Assembly: GCA_033085395.1 (NCBI GenBank)
Contig: MU853185.1
Coordinates: forward strand, 186,001 to 250,000
Reading direction: 5' to 3'
Source: Xanthoparmelia taractica
Taxonomy: Eukaryota > Ascomycota > Lecanoromycetes > Lecanorales > Parmeliaceae
DNA: 64,000 bases
Positions 1-11,307 of this stretch are shown here, one piece after another (positions within the stretch are counted from its first letter, which is position 1; each line of letters opens with the position of its first letter). Below the pieces are notes generated by a model. The model was given only the letters and a program-made list of their open reading frames with translations. It had not been told where the DNA came from and did no database searches. A program made the position numbers and the translations under genes.

Positions 1-592
1 CCCGTAAGTTTATTGAAGATGGAGCGGATCTCAAGAGGATAATTGCCAAAGGTCCTGGGCAAGGATGCTGTCAGCTCATGTTGTTGAATACACTCGTTCT
101 CACATACTTTTGATAATCCGTAAGACTGCCAAATCCATGCACATTCAAGTTCTTGAATGATATTCCCGCGACCCTCTGTGGGTACCTCTCGGGATCGCGT
201 GACTGGAGGCCGACCAACGTCCGCACCCACTTTTCAGGCTTGAACTGTCCCGAGTTGGGGTCGAGAGCGGGATCAGTAGCGTCCAAGAAGGAGTTTCGGT
301 AATCGCCCCCATCGGTTTTAGCAGACCGTACAGTGACGGATTTTGCTAGCTCAAGGTCGCTGCTTGATTGCTTTGTGAGCTTACGGGCAAGCTTGGTGAC
401 TTCTTGAGCGGCGGCGTCTTTGTCAAGGTCGCTGGAAGTATCTGTTGCGGTAGAGGATTCCGAATGACCGAGTTGTAATCTGTTTTCGATCCGCTGGGGT
501 ATGTGGTTCTCAATCTTGTTACCTGTTTCCCCTAAACCGAGGGCGACACCCTGTGCTTGAGGGACGGCCCCCCACGGCCCCGCCGAAGTCAT
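1..592 (-). CDS. PDR-type ABC transporter, N-terminal part (cut by window edge)
   Basis: N-terminal piece of a pleiotropic-drug-resistance (ABCG/PDR) efflux pump, a plasma-membrane ATP-driven exporter. The start codon is at 592. Residues 1-90 are a polar, low-complexity cytosolic leader. The stretch around 110-160 carries the conserved pre-NBD signature: DPNSGQF, KPEKWVRTL, then GISFKNLNVHGFGS and DYQK. The frame breaks at 107, where a 53-nt intron (55-107; donor GTATGTG, branch GCTGAC, acceptor CCCAG) restores DYQKTFGNYPLE, the usual continuation in this family. The Walker motifs and membrane domains lie beyond base 1. Its specific substrate cannot be inferred. Family assignment is secure from the leader motifs. 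Confidence 0.9.
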
Positions 593-1195
593 CGGGAGGT
601 TTGAGGGGAGTGACGATGGGTACGGGAGGGAATGTTGGAGGTATAGTTTAAGTGATTGTAACTGAGGGATTGTAGGGGAAGAATTGAAGAACAGTAGCAG
701 CCATGTTATGAAGGCAGCCTAATATTATTATTACGACTCGACTTGCTTCAGCTCTTTGTGTTTTTGTTCGGATCGCTGTGACCCGACGGACCATTCGGAC
801 ACCGATGCATCTTATCACCCGGCCTTTAACCGTGATGACTAATCATATCTCACACATCAATGACTGTACGGAGTACTGCTAGCAGTACTCCTAAAGTACC
901 CAATTGATACGAATACCTAGGTACCTTGTCCTTATCCTTTAGAGTGTGTCTATTTTGTCTCAAAGTGGTTGCACAACCCGAATCGCTGAGTTCTTCACAA
1001 TGCATAAAGGTAGAAGTACTGCACGCATAACATGATCCATATAAAGTTTAGCACTCCCGGGCCCGGATGTTCGTTGCGCCGGTTAAGAAAATGCTTGGAG
1101 GTTTTACCTTCAGTAGATGCTCTCTGTACTACTGTACCTTACACAATGATTCGTGACTTTTATATACTTCAGTGCAATCAGCTGCCTACGCACTG
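593..1195. other. Intergenic, upstream of the ABC transporter
   Basis: I see no gene. It holds the presumed promoter of the ABC transporter and a perfect 22-bp palindrome at 870-891. The short ORFs lack family features. Confidence 0.5.
870..891. repeat. Perfect 22-bp palindrome upstream of the ABC transporter
   Basis: The two 11-base arms, ggagtactgct and its complement, abut with no spacer. It lies about 280 bp upstream of the transporter start codon and about 300 bp from the MITE-like element. It could be a binding site for a dimeric regulator or a chance or transposon remnant; the sequence alone does not decide. Confidence 0.6.
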
Positions 1196-1639
1196 TACGG
1201 AGGATGGCGCAAAAAGTCCTGGACATGCCAAGCCCTTGGCATTCTTGTAGGGCTGACAGCCAAATTCTTGAATATCTTCATTTTTCGGGCTGCTGCCTCA
1301 TATAGCTACGAATATACTGCTGAGCACGCTCGACTGAGTCATAAGGACGTATATCGCCTCCTTCACGGCCCTCCCGATACTCGTTGCCCCCTTTTAAACG
1401 AATAACCTCCGCAATATACCTCGACATACGCTTAATCCACCTCTAAATCCAACTCTAAGAAAGATTCTTTCAGCACTTCTCTCAAGCCTTTATAACCTCT
1501 TTTCGAGTCCTTAATGCACCGTATGTGAAGCACAGATACCTTATGCACAGCATTGATAGATGTGTGAGAAATTTGAAGTCAGCCCTACAAGAATGCCAAG
1601 GACTTGGCATGTCCTGGACTTTTTGCGCCATCCTCCGTA
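1196..1639. mobile_element. MITE-like element with 62-bp terminal inverted repeats
   Basis: The left arm 1196-1257 and right arm 1578-1639 are inverted copies differing at only two of 62 positions. Both arms start TACGGAGGATGGCGC when read inwards, so the element can be read as CGGAGG...CCTCCG flanked by TA dinucleotides, as for Tc1/mariner-type target duplications. The interior (about 320 bp) has no transposase-like frame, so this would be a non-autonomous element. The arms contain a smaller internal near-palindrome (gccaagNccttggc). The near-identity of the arms suggests recent insertion or recent mobility. The superfamily is inferred only from the TA flanks. Confidence 0.8.
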
Positions 1640-2265
1640 TACGGCAGTCATTTCAGAAAATCTTACCTGCCTCCAAGTGTGACAATGAGCTGTGAGTCAC
1701 CGAACCTTGCGGCGGCATCTCCGACTCACAGGAGTGCTAGCATGCTTACTTCTTCGGAAGCTTGACCGCTACAGCGCTCGTTTCACTACTAAGCGCAAGG
1801 TGAAGGGACTCGACTCATTGAGGCAATTCTGGGGCATGACTCTTCTGGTCTCACCAATCCGAACAAGAATCATTCACTTCATGATTAAAGATAACAGCTC
1901 AATTTGTACCATACAAGTACCACTGCTCGCTGCTTTTGATTTGCCCAGAGAATACAGATGGAATTACCAACTCCAGCAAGTGAGCAGTGACATTGCTTGG
2001 CGTGTGCAGGTATACAATATAATGCTATCATACAATTGCATTTGACATGCTGCTCCAATCCCCTGCATCTCAAGATCTTGGGCGAACTGTTCATGCCTGA
2101 AAATAGAGACTTCTCGGAGACACTCGGTGGCGACGGTGACGACATGAGTCGTCAAGCCCATCATCAACCACCTCGACATCAAAAGAAATTCCCATGGATG
2201 AATACAGTAGCTGCAAAAATCGCAACACCCAAACTCCATAACCCAACTTCCAATCCATGTGACCA
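1640..2265. other. Intergenic, no gene recognised
   Basis: ORFs of 86-117 codons occur on both strands but show no family motif, signal peptide or splice support. The right end is the promoter region of the aldolase-like gene. Confidence 0.4.
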
Positions 2266-3331
2266 ATGGCCCCCAACGACCCATCTCCCCTAAAAGATCT
2301 CATAACAGCCAACCACATCCTCCACAACTACCGCATCGTAGACGCCTACGGCCACATCTCCCTCCGCAACCCCAACAACCCCCACACATTCTTCCTCTCC
2401 CATTCCGTCGCCCCCGCCTTGGTCTCCTCCCCCTCCGACATTGTTGAATACAACATCGAAGATGCCTCGCCCGTCCAGGAGGGCGTGTCGGAAGGATACC
2501 GAGAACGCTGCATCCACAGCGAGATCCTGAAAAAGTACCCCGGCGTCAACAGCGTCGTACATTCCCACTCCGAAGCCGTCCTCCCCTACGGCATCAGCGG
2601 CGTGGAGCTGAAACCGTGCTTCCACATGGCCGGTTTCCTAGGTACGTAAAGCCCAACCTACCCCAATCCCACCCACCCTCCCTCCCTTCCTCCCTCAGCA
2701 AAACCCGCTATGCACATCTCCTACCCCCCCCAACTCACAAAACCCTGCAGGCCCGCACGTCCCAGTCTTCGACATAGCAACCCACTACAACCCAACCACC
2801 CCCCGCCACGACCTCCTCGTCACGACCCCCTCCCTCGGCGCAGCCCTAGCATCCCACTTCGCCCCCACACCACCCAGCTACGTCGCCCTAGCCTCCACCT
2901 ACCTCTCCACCTCCATAACCTCCCTAACCTCTCCCTCCACCTCTACAACCAACAAATCCTCCTCCCCCTCCGCCACCACCACCTCTGCAGCAGCCGCGCC
3001 CGCCCACACCGTCGTCCTAATGCGCGGCCACGGCTTCACAGCCCTGGGCTCAACCGTCCAAGAAGCCGTCTTCCGCGCCATCTACACGCAGCAGAACGCA
3101 GGCGTGCAGACGACGGCGATGATGTTGCGGGATGTGCGGATGGGGGCGGAGGAGCGGGGCAAAGGGAGAGAGGAGAGGGACAAGGGGGTGCGTGATGAGG
3201 AGGGGGTGAGGTGGTTGGGGGAGCGGGAGATGGGGGATTGTAGGGAGATGGGGCAGAGTACTGTGGGGAGGCCGTGGGGGCTTTGGGTGAGGGAAGTCGA
3301 GGCGAACGGGTTGTATGTTAATGAGGCGTAG
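2266..3331 (+). CDS. Class II aldolase/adducin-domain protein
   Basis: Predicted 318-residue protein from two exons, 2266-2641 and 2751-3331. The 109-nt intron has donor GTACGT and acceptor CTGCAG, and joins GFLG to PHVPVFD in frame. Features of the class II aldolase/adducin fold are visible. AYGHISLR sits near residue 25. The metal-binding VVHSHSEAV lies near residue 98, with its two histidines. The third histidine region is MRGHGFTALG in exon 2, followed by EAVFRAIYTQQNA. Relatives include L-fuculose-phosphate aldolases and fungal decarboxylase-like proteins that bind a divalent metal. The exact substrate is not predictable. Exon 2 has a long Ser/Thr/Ala insert before RGHG. The coding strand changes abruptly from C-rich to G-rich near 3100. 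Confidence 0.88.
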
Positions 3332-3610
3332 AGAGGATGCGTTGAAGCTCTTGGGGTGTATGATAGTGAGACGTAGAGGGAGCAGATTGACGGGAATGTC
3401 TAACAATTGATTCTAATTCAATACCAATAACTCTATCCTCGTTCTGTCTTCAAGAAATACACGTTAAGAATCGCCAAATAATAATCAACACTTGTCAATT
3501 TGCTGTGTCCGAAAAAAAGAATGACCCCATGGCGCTGTCCCATCGATCCCTAGCCAATCTACCTCAAGTTCTCCCAAACATACCACTGCCCGTCCTGCTA
3601 ACTAGCCTAG

Positions 3611-4691
3611 CTAGAAACTGCCTAAATTCGCATTATACCAAAACCCACCTATGGCCGAAGGCTCGTTGAGCGGATTAGTGTCTGGAGCTAAAGCAGGTGG
3701 TGGTAGTCTTGGGGCAACGTGGGTCCCATTTGCATCCATTTCGGCAGGCCTAGACTGTGGGCCATCAGCCTCGCTCGGAACCGCTCCCTCTGTTGGGAAA
3801 GCCTGAGAGCCAGATTTGTCGCTTCGTCCTCGTAGATCGTTCATAGCAATGTTATTGCTCTCAGCTCGGCGGCGTGCAAGGCGACGTGCACGACGATGTG
3901 CACTGCGGCGTTCAAGCTCGCGTTTGATCATGGCAGCGATACTAGTCCTTGGTCGGTGGCGTTCACGCCGGCCTTTGGTCAATCTGAAAAGAAGCATAAT
4001 GGCCCAGAAAATGCCCCATAGGACCAGCACGCCGACAAGGCCAACTGTAAACCCGATTGGGAATCCGGTGTTGTTGTTTCGAATCTTCTCCGGTATGTGA
4101 GGGGCTGTCCGAGAGGGTGTAAAGGTGGGAGAACCTGCCAACTGTCAGCATGCAAGCACTGGTCCTGCACAGAGGGGAAGATCCATACTCGCAATGCTTT
4201 CGGAACTTGGTGTTGTGGCACTATTGCTGATGGATGCTGGAACCGTGCTTGCCGCAACTGATGTGGCTGACACTGCTTGAGCTGAAGAGACGGCGGCAAT
4301 AAGACCTAGCCCATTGCTGGAGGTGTCACAACAGGTTTTTGTCGTCCCATTGACAGAGCAGCAGAAGTCCCCGTCCTTGACTGCAGCACCAGAAGGACAT
4401 TGGACCACCCAATTGGCATCCCCTAATGCGAGCGTCAATATGAAGAGACATATCCATAGCACAATGCCCACCTGAAGTGCAGAATTTCGGGCAGATAGCA
4501 GCTTGATAGGTACTATCTGTGCAGCCACCACTGTAGTATACTCCAGACTGCGACACGCAGAGGCCATTGGTGAGGCACGTTTGGCCAATTTCACAACAGA
4601 GACTGACGTTGCCTGGTTGAGGATTGCAAGGCCCATAGTTTGGGAGGAAGACGGCGTTCGGGCCGCTGTGGCCACGACAGGTCTGTGACAT
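3611..4691 (-). CDS. Cys-rich single-pass membrane protein
   Basis: Predicted 325-residue protein from three exons (4691-4472, 4422-4189, 4134-3611) with introns of 49 and 54 nt. It belongs to a common Pezizomycotina family of unknown function. Residues 1-105 hold a cysteine-rich ectodomain (NVSLCCEIGQTC, CPKFC, DFCCSVNGTTKTCC) with N-glycosylation sequons. A Ser/Thr/Ala linker follows, then one hydrophobic segment (FTVGLVGVLVLWGIFWAIML) and a basic cytosolic tail starting FRLTKGRRERHRPR. Topology is therefore ectodomain out, basic tail in, as in cell-wall sensor-like proteins. No classical signal peptide precedes the ectodomain. The sequence CACAG just after the ATG could be a splice acceptor, so an upstream exon is possible. 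Confidence 0.75.
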
Positions 4692-4936
4692 GGTGAAGCT
4701 TATAAAAATACTATGTTTTAGATATGTTCGAATCTTGTGGGTTGTAATCGAGCTGTATGATTATGGTTATCGAAGAATGGTCAGATGCTGTGTTTTGTAA
4801 TCGAAGAGGTCGATTCTCCCGGGAGAATAGTCCAAAGCCGAGTTGGACGCAACTGCCTGAAGCTGGACATACAAACAGAGTAGCAACATACCCCACAAGG
4901 CAAGAGCGTTCCTGGCTCCGGAATCCGTATGCAACT

Positions 4937-5745
4937 TCAGGCAGGATCCTGTACATCATGAATCTTCTCCAGCTTGTCCTTTTGCCTCTTCTTCACTTTC
5001 TTCTCTCTGTTCTTCCGTGTTCGTTTCTCTCGCTCCGCGGCTTCTTTTACTGCTTGATTTTGTCTGGCTATCACCTCTTTTGCAGCTCTTGCTTCCAACT
5101 TTTGCCGAATCACAATGCGTCTTTTCTTACCACTACGCTTCCTCCCGTTCGGCTGTACGTGCGCTTGATGCTCTAGTGCCACCACATTGCCGGATTCTGT
5201 AGCCTTGATTACGGTGACTCGCCATGGCAACTCCATACCCCTCTATGCCAAAGGTTAGTTCTATGTCTCTTGATCTAGCACAGACAACATACCCATCTCA
5301 TGCTAAGGCCCTCGATGATATCCTGGCCAGATACCGCAGCCTGTGTATACTGCTCTGTGAGCTCCGGACCCGTATCACCTGCAAAGTAGTATTCATCTGG
5401 ACGTCCTCCACTAATGAGACCCAAACTGACCCTCGCCGGACTCGGTGACCTTAGAGTAATACGCTGGGGACCATTGTTTAGACCAACCGATGCCGGTCCC
5501 GACGCTGACGGTCTTGCGAACAATGGAAAGTCATATACCTCTCCCTTGTCGCTCTGAGGTTGCTCCGAAATAGCTCCATGGGTCGTGTCTATTTCAGTTC
5601 CACCACTTGCTGCCAATGCTTGAGAAGGGTCTGCATATCGCTGCTGGAGCTGCTGACGGAAATAGGACTCGAGAACAGGATCAGGGCTATTTGGCTCTGT
5701 GATTAGAGACTCAAGGTCCGCGCGGTCGATGCTATGGTCATCCAT
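4937..5745 (-). CDS. DUF2011-like fungal protein
   Basis: Predicted 252-residue protein from exons 5745-5293 and 5242-4937, with a 50-nt intron (donor GTATGT, acceptor CATAG) that joins LSMRW to RGMELPWRV in frame. The N-terminal half is acidic and polar, with DFPLFARP and RPDEYYFAGD. The C-terminal half begins PWRVTVIK and ends in a strongly basic tract (GRKRSGKKRRIVIR, EKRTRKNREKKVKKRQKDK). This arrangement (xYYFAG, PWRV, RPGKKRRI-like, Arg/Lys-rich helix) matches my recollection of the fungal DUF2011 family. The basic tail suggests a nuclear or nucleolar location. No function is assigned to the family. Confidence 0.72.
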
Positions 5746-6951
5746 GACCCTGGAAAATTACAGGGCCATAGTCTCGCAATCCTCACACTAGATGCGATGT
5801 TAAAAGTCGCAGGATTGGTATTAGGTAATTCCAGCGGGGCCGTAGAGTATGCCAAGCTCGGGTGGATTAATATTACTCCGGAGAAGACTTCGTCTAGCAC
5901 TTCGTAAGCCCCTTGGCCGACCTCATCTCGTCCATCAAGTAGTCAATCCCACTACACGTCCATATTTCCTTAACAATGGCAAATGACTAGAATGATGACT
6001 AGAATTCTCTACGAGATTGATTAATATTATGATCATTATTCAATGGCCCAGCAACATGGCTATGCTTCTCCATCATTGCACATCCTTGATCAGTATTTGG
6101 ATCATTCAAATGATCATCCAACATGGCTACATGCCAGCAGTATTATTCTTACCTTATCCGCCATAAAGATATGCGATATCCCACGAATGTTTCATCCCAT
6201 GAGACATCCCGTTGAAATTGCATATCATCCCACGAAGTATTTTAGACTTCCATCTTATATCGTACTATAGGACGCCAGAGAAGTCAATATCCCATACCTT
6301 TCCATATCGTTCCGGCCACTAAATTCCTCGAAAGATACCATACATGAAATTGTAGGTTCCAAACCCCTCACTCATTTCATTAGTCATCTTCATATCTACA
6401 CCAGGGACCGAGATAGAGAATTGCTTCTTACACTTGATCACACCGCAGCAGCCAGACATGTATATTCGACTCCCAGCAACGAACGTCCTGCACTGGTCTA
6501 TCCTTTTGCCAGTCGCCGAGTTGTTGAACCTGCTCCTGGGCCCTATTCGAGACAGCGACATCAGCGCTACCAGTCTCCTTGTTTGTCTCTAGTCTTTAAG
6601 GTAGCCTTGGTCTGGGTATGCTCCCTCCATAGTACCACCTTGCACCCTCAGCATAAATGATACAGAGTTATGGATCATTATAACTCAGTGTACACTTTTA
6701 CATTCATTAATTCTCAAATCTGAAACTTAGATATTTGCTTCGTGTACTCGCATCTGCTTCTCCAAAAATGAAAGCGTCTTCTGTGCCGGTAGTTAAAGCA
6801 ATCGTAGAATTCAATCATACATTTACCGAGATCCCACGAAGTCATAACAAGCACTCTCCGCTTTCAGCATCACCAATGCAGTTTTCCTATTCTCTCACCT
6901 CCATTCTCTTGCGCGTCGTCTTCTGCGCCAGCAATCAAGGTATGCACACCT
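5746..6951. other. Intergenic, AT-leaning, no secure gene
   Basis: Probably promoter of the DUF2011-like gene at the left and 3' flank of the NlpC/P60 gene at the right. A minus-strand ORF at 6319-6561 (80 codons, with the cluster CCGVIKC) could be the end of a small secreted protein, but no signal-peptide exon could be joined to it. Confidence 0.4.
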
Positions 6952-7790
6952 CTACCAAAACCTCACAGCATCTTGACAAATACTCTCTCCACCAGAAGAA
7001 GTCCAGATAGGCTGCTCCCTCACATCCGTCCCCGTGTGCGCGGCATTGACCATAACGCCGGGCTTCACAAAGATCGCAACATGCGCAACATTGTTGACAC
7101 AGTCCCCGCCTTCGCCCCAAAACAGCATATCCCCCGCCTTGGCCTCTGCGCGCGGAATATGCTTTCCCATTGAGGAATGGTACTGCAGTTGCGCCGTCCG
7201 GGGAATGGTGCCGTGTCCGGACTTGCACGTCGCGTACTGTGTGAGGCCGGAGCAATCGAAGCCAACAAGGCTACCGCCGTTGGCCGAGGGGCCTTTGCAG
7301 CCGCCACCGCCCCAGACGTAGGGGATATTTTTGGGGACCCAGTACTCGGCGGCGTCGACCAGGGCTTGGCCGGAACCACTGGATGGAGGGTTTGGAGAAG
7401 ACCCTTTGACGCAGCACTTGGGGATGTCAGCTAACGGAACTCTGTAATTTGAGGATGGAACATGGGATGACTGACCTTGACGGTGCTGTCGCCTGGACAG
7501 GCGCCGGCGACGAAGGAGCCACCGCAGGTGTTTTCCGTGTTCATGCAGATGCCGGAGCCGGAGCTGGTGCTGCAAGTCTTCTTGACGCAGCACTGGATGT
7601 CGGCTGCACCGGGGCAGTGGCCGGCTTCGTTATAGCCTTGGGTTGTACAGTCGCTGGTCTTCTGGCATGTGCCGGATTCACCAGAAATGGAGCATGATTG
7701 ACCGATGTCGCGTTCAGCCAATGGGAACGGCACGTGAGCTGCCGCGAAGCTGGCCGTCGCAAGGCAGAGGAAGTAGTTGATGTTGTGCAT
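6952..7790 (-). CDS. Secreted NlpC/P60-domain cysteine hydrolase
   Basis: Predicted 259-residue secreted protein from exons 7790-7476 and 7416-6952. The 59-nt intron (donor GTCAGT, branch GCTGAC, acceptor CCCAAG) joins DSTVK to CCVKG. The ATG at 7790 is chosen because a signal peptide follows directly (NYFLCLATASFAAAHVPFPL), although the frame stays open upstream. The N-terminal half has two small cysteine-rich modules ending CPG...CCVK. The C-terminal half is an NlpC/P60 domain: PYVWGGGG, the catalytic cysteine in GFDCSGL (about residue 160), the histidine in NNVAHVAIF (about 222), and AAHTGTDVR. Such enzymes cut peptide bonds in bacterial peptidoglycan, so a role against bacteria is plausible but inferred. 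Confidence 0.88.
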
Positions 7791-9572
7791 AATGTCGGAT
7801 TGGTGTAAGAATCTTAGGGCAGGGCTTGGTCTGAGTGGTGGAAAGTAGCGAAGATGAGTGATAGTATTTCTGAAGAAGATGTCTCGTTGTGTTGAAGCAA
7901 AGTTGGAGCAAAACGGGCTGCCTTTATACGTTTTCCGATCCAAAACGTCTTCCCCTTTACTAGGCAACTCTCTTTCCAAGCTAACGAGCTGAGAACGCCC
8001 CTTTGCTCACAATGTAACATTTCCGCAATCATCGTCGATGAACTACCTGGCCAAGTCGTCGACGACTCCCTGAAAATATTAGGTAAAGAGAGGCAACGGG
8101 AGCAGGGCCTCATAAGATGATGTTAAAATTATCTCTCCTGAGCCTATGACCAGACCACGCCCTGCCAATTAGATCAATGTTCTAGCGGTAGCGTGGCCCC
8201 CATATACCGCGTGCTGAAACATCGGACGTTGAATCGCGCCCGCCTAACAGAGCGCCAAGAAGACCCGCTGTGACGCTGACGTGTTGATCTGGGGGCGAAA
8301 CGACAAACATTAGCCTTCCGCTCGTAGACGTTCTCGTATCGCTGACAGGCTACTATACACGCCGCAAATTGTTTTCAGCTGTCCCTTCCGACGTCATTTA
8401 TAGATGTAGGAGAACCGGTGCACGCTGGGAATACATGTCGAAGAGCCATGGGGCTAGGGCGTCGGCCCCCAAGTGAATGCGGCAGAATGCCAAGGGCTGA
8501 AGTTTCTGAATACTTGATCGATGTGAATACTCCTATAGTCGTCGCAGCTGATATCGACAAGATATTCTTTGGTCCTTGCGGCGCATTCAGCATTGATAAC
8601 CTGACTAGAAGACCAGGGTTAGCTACTCCGGGTTGAGGATGATGGGAAGACGTATTGATCGACCTGCCATTCTTAGGCGCTGATTTGATCCAGTATATCA
8701 TTATCGCCGCGTAGTCAAGAGGGGATTGGGAAAAGTGAATATTAATAGGTCGAACAAGTCTAGCTTCAATTTGACAACCAAAAGTTAGAAGTCGATGGCC
8801 AAGCAGGTAACTAAAGTAGATTTTGATATTTTGAGTGCACTTCCGCATGGGTTATACTCGTGTTGATAGGGATAAACAAGGAGTGTAGAGGCAAAGCAAG
8901 ACAGATTGGGGACGAAGGGGAGAGAAATATTGGACCAGGGACCGGGTTCAATGCTGAGCCTTTCATCGAAATTTGGACCTCATAGAGATGGCTCTAGCTT
9001 TTCCCCTCCTTTTCCCCTCTTGTAAGGAAGCGTGGGATTCCTTAAGCTACAGCGAGAAAGAGATACAGAAGCAGTGGACTGTGCGGGTTGCGGAATGCCC
9101 GGCTCTGAAGGTGTTGGGAAGAAGCATTAGTAGACTTGAGGCTGAAGATGGGAGATGGGGGATGAGGTGCGACGAATTCTTTTCAATTCCAAATCTATGA
9201 GTTCTATAGCGAGTTGACAATCTTGATGGATTCGAAGGGCCCTTTAGCAGCCCAACAAAGACAGTCAAGGATATTATGATAGGTTAAAGATGAAATCCCG
9301 CGGTCTCTCCTGTCATTCCCCTTGCTCCGTCCTTACCTTCTCCTCAGTGCCAACTATGCTCACTTCTGCCCTTACGCTATGTCAAATAACTTTGTATTGC
9401 ACATAGCAAAGCATCAAAAGTAGACCTTTCATTCCAAAGCACCTTCCATTAAAGGTGCCTTTTTCACCATAGGCTCAATGACAGCGTCCTCATCAGCAGC
9501 TATATTTCGCTATACCAATTTTTGCCGCCGCAACAAACATCGCTTTGAATATAGAAGTACAACACTCAGAAA
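7791..9572. other. Intergenic, no secure gene
   Basis: The left part is the NlpC/P60 promoter. ORFs at 8375-8848 (minus) and 8973-9200 (plus) have no recognisable motif and no splice continuation. I treat the stretch as non-coding or decayed. Confidence 0.4.
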
Positions 9573-10272
9573 TCATTGCACACGGCCAATACTCATCAAC
9601 CCAATCCTGATCATACTTCCTGTAAGACCTGGATCAACCACCTCAACCAAAGCGCTCACAGCATGATCCTCGGTAAGCATGAACTCAAACATCCCGCTTA
9701 AAGCATTCAACGTGGTCTGATACGTTAGAGGATTCCGGATGACTTGTGTGGGCCGCCGCCTGAGAGAAGCAATTTCCACTATGCACTTCATGCCCGCAAC
9801 CACGGACGCACTGTACGGGTCATCAACAGGCTGCAGAGGTCCATCTCCGTAGATGGCCATCTGGTGATCCATGTGCGTCCTTGCTGTGGTGATGATTTCG
9901 CGTAATAGGTCTCGGTCTATGGGGTGGCCAGGGCAGTAGAAGACGTTGAGGATGGTTGTTGTGCGGGGGACGGCGAACCGGTGCGTTCTGACCTCTCCGG
10001 CGGAGAGTTGGTTGTCATCATTTCTCTTGAGGCAGAAGCTGCTTGATGGACTAAAGTCATGGGCATGTTAGGTCCCGCTGTTTGTCATTCAGCTGCTGCA
10101 GGAGCAGGTCTACGAACTTTGGTGCGGTACTTGGGGAAAATGGAGCCAGGTTGTTGAGTTGGATGAGGGAGACACCGGTGTCAGTACCTGCGCCTGGCGT
10201 GGTAGGCGCCGTTCTGACGGAGGGGGCATTTAGGAAGAGGAGAAGGAAGATGTACGCAATTGTTCTACGCAT
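9573..10272 (-). CDS. Small secreted orphan protein (family member 1)
   Basis: Predicted 210-residue secreted protein from exons 10272-10118 and 10050-9573. The signal peptide is clear (RRTIAYIFLLLFLNAPSVRT). The 67-nt intron has a weak donor (GTTCGT), a good branch (CCTAAC) and acceptor TTTAG; it is the only arrangement that keeps frame. After the signal comes a Ser/Pro linker, then FCLKRNDDNQ, then a compact domain with TTTILNVFYCPGHPID, IYGDGPLQPVDDPY and an amphipathic helix TYQTTLNALSGMFEF. No known family is recognised. The order of motifs resembles the predicted proteins at 20529-21136 and 49572-50667, so I infer a dispersed, fast-evolving secreted family. Confidence 0.7.
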
Positions 10273-11307
10273 TGTGGCAACTCACGATCGCAGTAGATCT
10301 GAATGAGGAAGAGGTGCACCTTAGAATATGCATTCTTTTTATCATACCTTCTCGCAACATGATGCTATGACGAGTGACGCGTTGAGCGACGTAACTTTTT
10401 GTTTTGAGAGGATAGAAACGTGCATGAGATGCGACTAGCGATTAGCGAGGCGCGAAACAGCGAAAGGCTATCTTTCCAAATTCGAGATGGAAGTCCTCGG
10501 GGCGAGCTTGGAAAAGCAGAACGAAGAACCAGGCAAGGCATCAGACAGACGGTTAATACGGTACGATTCCTCAAGGGCCGGGGCAGAACATCGTCGATGG
10601 GGGAGCCTTAGTATCGTTCTCCTACCACAGAAGGTCCGCAATTCACGACGAGGAACACTGAGAAACCGGTTACAAATGGGCAATGTAAAGCCTACGAGGT
10701 AGAAGTAGTGCATTCTGCAAGGACTTTCTCGCTCGGCCTGCAAGGATTGCAGCGCTCACTGTTCACCCGCAACTAGTGTCCTATTGTAATGCACAGAATC
10801 AATAGCCTTCATGCGCAGTGTCAGAAGCATGCCCTTGATTTGTGGATGTATCAAGCGCGACATACGAGGTCCATAATCCACAAAGCACTTTGATCAGGTT
10901 TCTGCACGTCGGTTGCACTGTAATGACTTTTCCGCACTGTGTAGCTCAGCCCTAGGAGAGGCGCTAGTACGGGCGGCTAGTCTTGCTTCAACCGCCAGTC
11001 AATTCAATAGGAAACTCCAAGCTTGTTTGGCTTCATGCCCAGTCGACTACATTGACGGTCATGTATGCTATATGGCAACTTCCGCATCTCCGCATCTCCG
11101 CTTCCCAACATATTCCGCATCGAGAATTCTCATCCGGTGTTGATTGCTTCAGCCGTCCTCGCCACCATCTTCTATCCGAGCTTTGATGCCGTGTAGGATT
11201 CAGGATGTCGCTTTGCGGCACTGCCACTCTAAGTTTGAAAGGATTACAGAGAGGGAAGCGGTCTCAGCATAAGTATGGACCCGCGCCGAAGGTACTCGTG
11301 AGCATAC
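10273..11307. other. Intergenic between secreted orphan and monooxygenase
   Basis: No convincing gene. A short imperfect reiteration of ctccgcatc lies at about 11086-11120, just upstream of the monooxygenase. Confidence 0.4.

Noticed and set aside
8375..8848. 157-codon minus-strand ORF
   Set aside because: No recognisable motif, signal peptide or splice continuation; composition like intergenic DNA.
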